Assembly (NCBI GenBank): GCA_031280455.1
Contig: JAITGR010000207.1
Span: 1 to 5,044 of the forward strand
Source of the DNA: Spirochaetaceae bacterium
GTDB lineage: Bacteria > Spirochaetota > Spirochaetia > Treponematales > Breznakiellaceae
Length of the DNA stretch: 5,044 nt
Direction of reading: 5' to 3'
The number at the start of each line of letters is the position of its first letter. The stretch's first letter is position 1. Below are positions 4,674 to 5,044 of this stretch, piece after piece. The notes beneath the pieces were generated by a model. The model did no database searches. It had not been told where the DNA came from and saw only the letters and a list, made by a program, of their open reading frames with translations. A program made the position numbers and the translations under genes.

Positions 4674-5044
4674 ATGAGTATTTCTGCTGTTTCTGATTGT
4701 TTGCTTCTTGGGATTGATGTTGGGTCAACGACCGTAAAAGCGGTGCTGCTGGAGGGGCGGCAGACGGTGTTTGCCAAGTATCAGCGGCATAACGCGCACC
4801 AGAGCGAGACGGTGTTCGCGTTTCTTAAAGAAATTTTCGGCCTGTTTCCAGAACGTACCATTAAAATCGCCGTGTGCGGGTCGGGCGGCAAAAACATTGC
4901 CGAGCTGCTGCAAGTCCCGTACATACAGGAAGTTGTCGCCAACAGCCTGGCCGTGCGCAGCTTGTACCCTCACGCGCGCGTCGCCATCGAACTGGGCGGG
5001 CAGGACGCGAAAATCATCTTTTTTCACCATAACGAAGTAAGCGG
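4674..5044 (+). CDS. BcrAD/BadFG-family CoA activase (2-hydroxyacyl-CoA dehydratase activator type), N-terminal part
   Basis: The gene runs off the window; 123 codons are visible. Proteins of this family are ASKHA-fold ATPases that pass an electron, driven by ATP hydrolysis, to 2-hydroxyacyl-CoA dehydratases or benzoyl-CoA reductases in anaerobes. Visible motifs: phosphate-1 loop LGIDVGSTTVKAV at 12-24, IAVCGSGGKNIAELL at 65-79, EVVANSLAV at 86-94, and the phosphate-2 block VAIELGGQDAKIIFF at 103-117. The cluster-binding cysteines of HgdC-type activators would lie downstream, outside the window. The IELGGQDAK form and slightly long N-terminus recall the very long activase-dehydratase fusion proteins of anaerobes; that is inference, as the length cannot be seen. 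It diverges from coaE, with the hairpin array between them. Confidence 0.85.
   Translation, partial: MSISAVSDCLLLGIDVGSTTVKAVLLEGRQTVFAKYQRHNAHQSETVFAFLKEIFGLFPERTIKIAVCGSGGKNIAELLQVPYIQEVVANSLAVRSLYPHARVAIELGGQDAKIIFFHHNEVS

Noticed and set aside
4248..4728. Several overlapping open frames on both strands through the repeat region, with repeated peptide blocks
   Set aside because: They are translations of the 77-bp tandem repeat and hairpins in different frames; they lack ribosome sites and known domains and overlap each other and the activase start.

Overview
The window reads as chromosomal DNA of a bacterium with ordinary Shine-Dalgarno translation and moderate to high GC. The best guess, by inference from gene content rather than a marker gene, is a gut-associated spirochaete of the Treponema type: a short RpoD/RpoS-like sigma factor behind a sigma-54 promoter, a SPOR-domain membrane protein next to dephospho-CoA kinase, and a CoA-type activase. 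No rRNA, tRNA or informational protein is present to settle the taxonomy.

Layout. 1-454 (+): C-terminal part of a probable carbohydrate-related (glycosyltransferase-like) protein, cut by the window edge. 455-590: short stretch without a convincing gene on the plus strand. About 591-1379 (+): N-terminal J-domain protein. 1405-2268 (-): sigma-70 family factor of 287 aa, convergent with the J-domain gene; its intrinsic terminator lies inside the last codons of that gene. 2269-2445: intergenic region with an AGGAGG ribosome site, a textbook -24/-12 sigma-54 promoter, two small palindromes and the terminator of the next gene. 2446-3213 (-): SPOR-domain, single-pass membrane protein. 3375-4022 (-): CoaE-like dephospho-CoA kinase with an atypical P-loop. 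4023-4673: 651 bases without a gene, packed with about 13 hairpins, including a 77-bp tandem repeat. 4674-5044 (+): start of a BcrAD/BadFG-type CoA activase, cut by the window edge.

How it fits together. coaE and the SPOR gene run in the same direction and may be co-transcribed. A terminator-like hairpin after the SPOR gene and the promoter after it make the sigma gene a separate unit. The most interesting biological signal is a sigma factor gene that appears to be transcribed by sigma-54. This resembles the RpoN-RpoS cascade of Borrelia, here in a different gene setting. The most interesting structural signal is the hairpin array in the divergent region between coaE and the activase gene.
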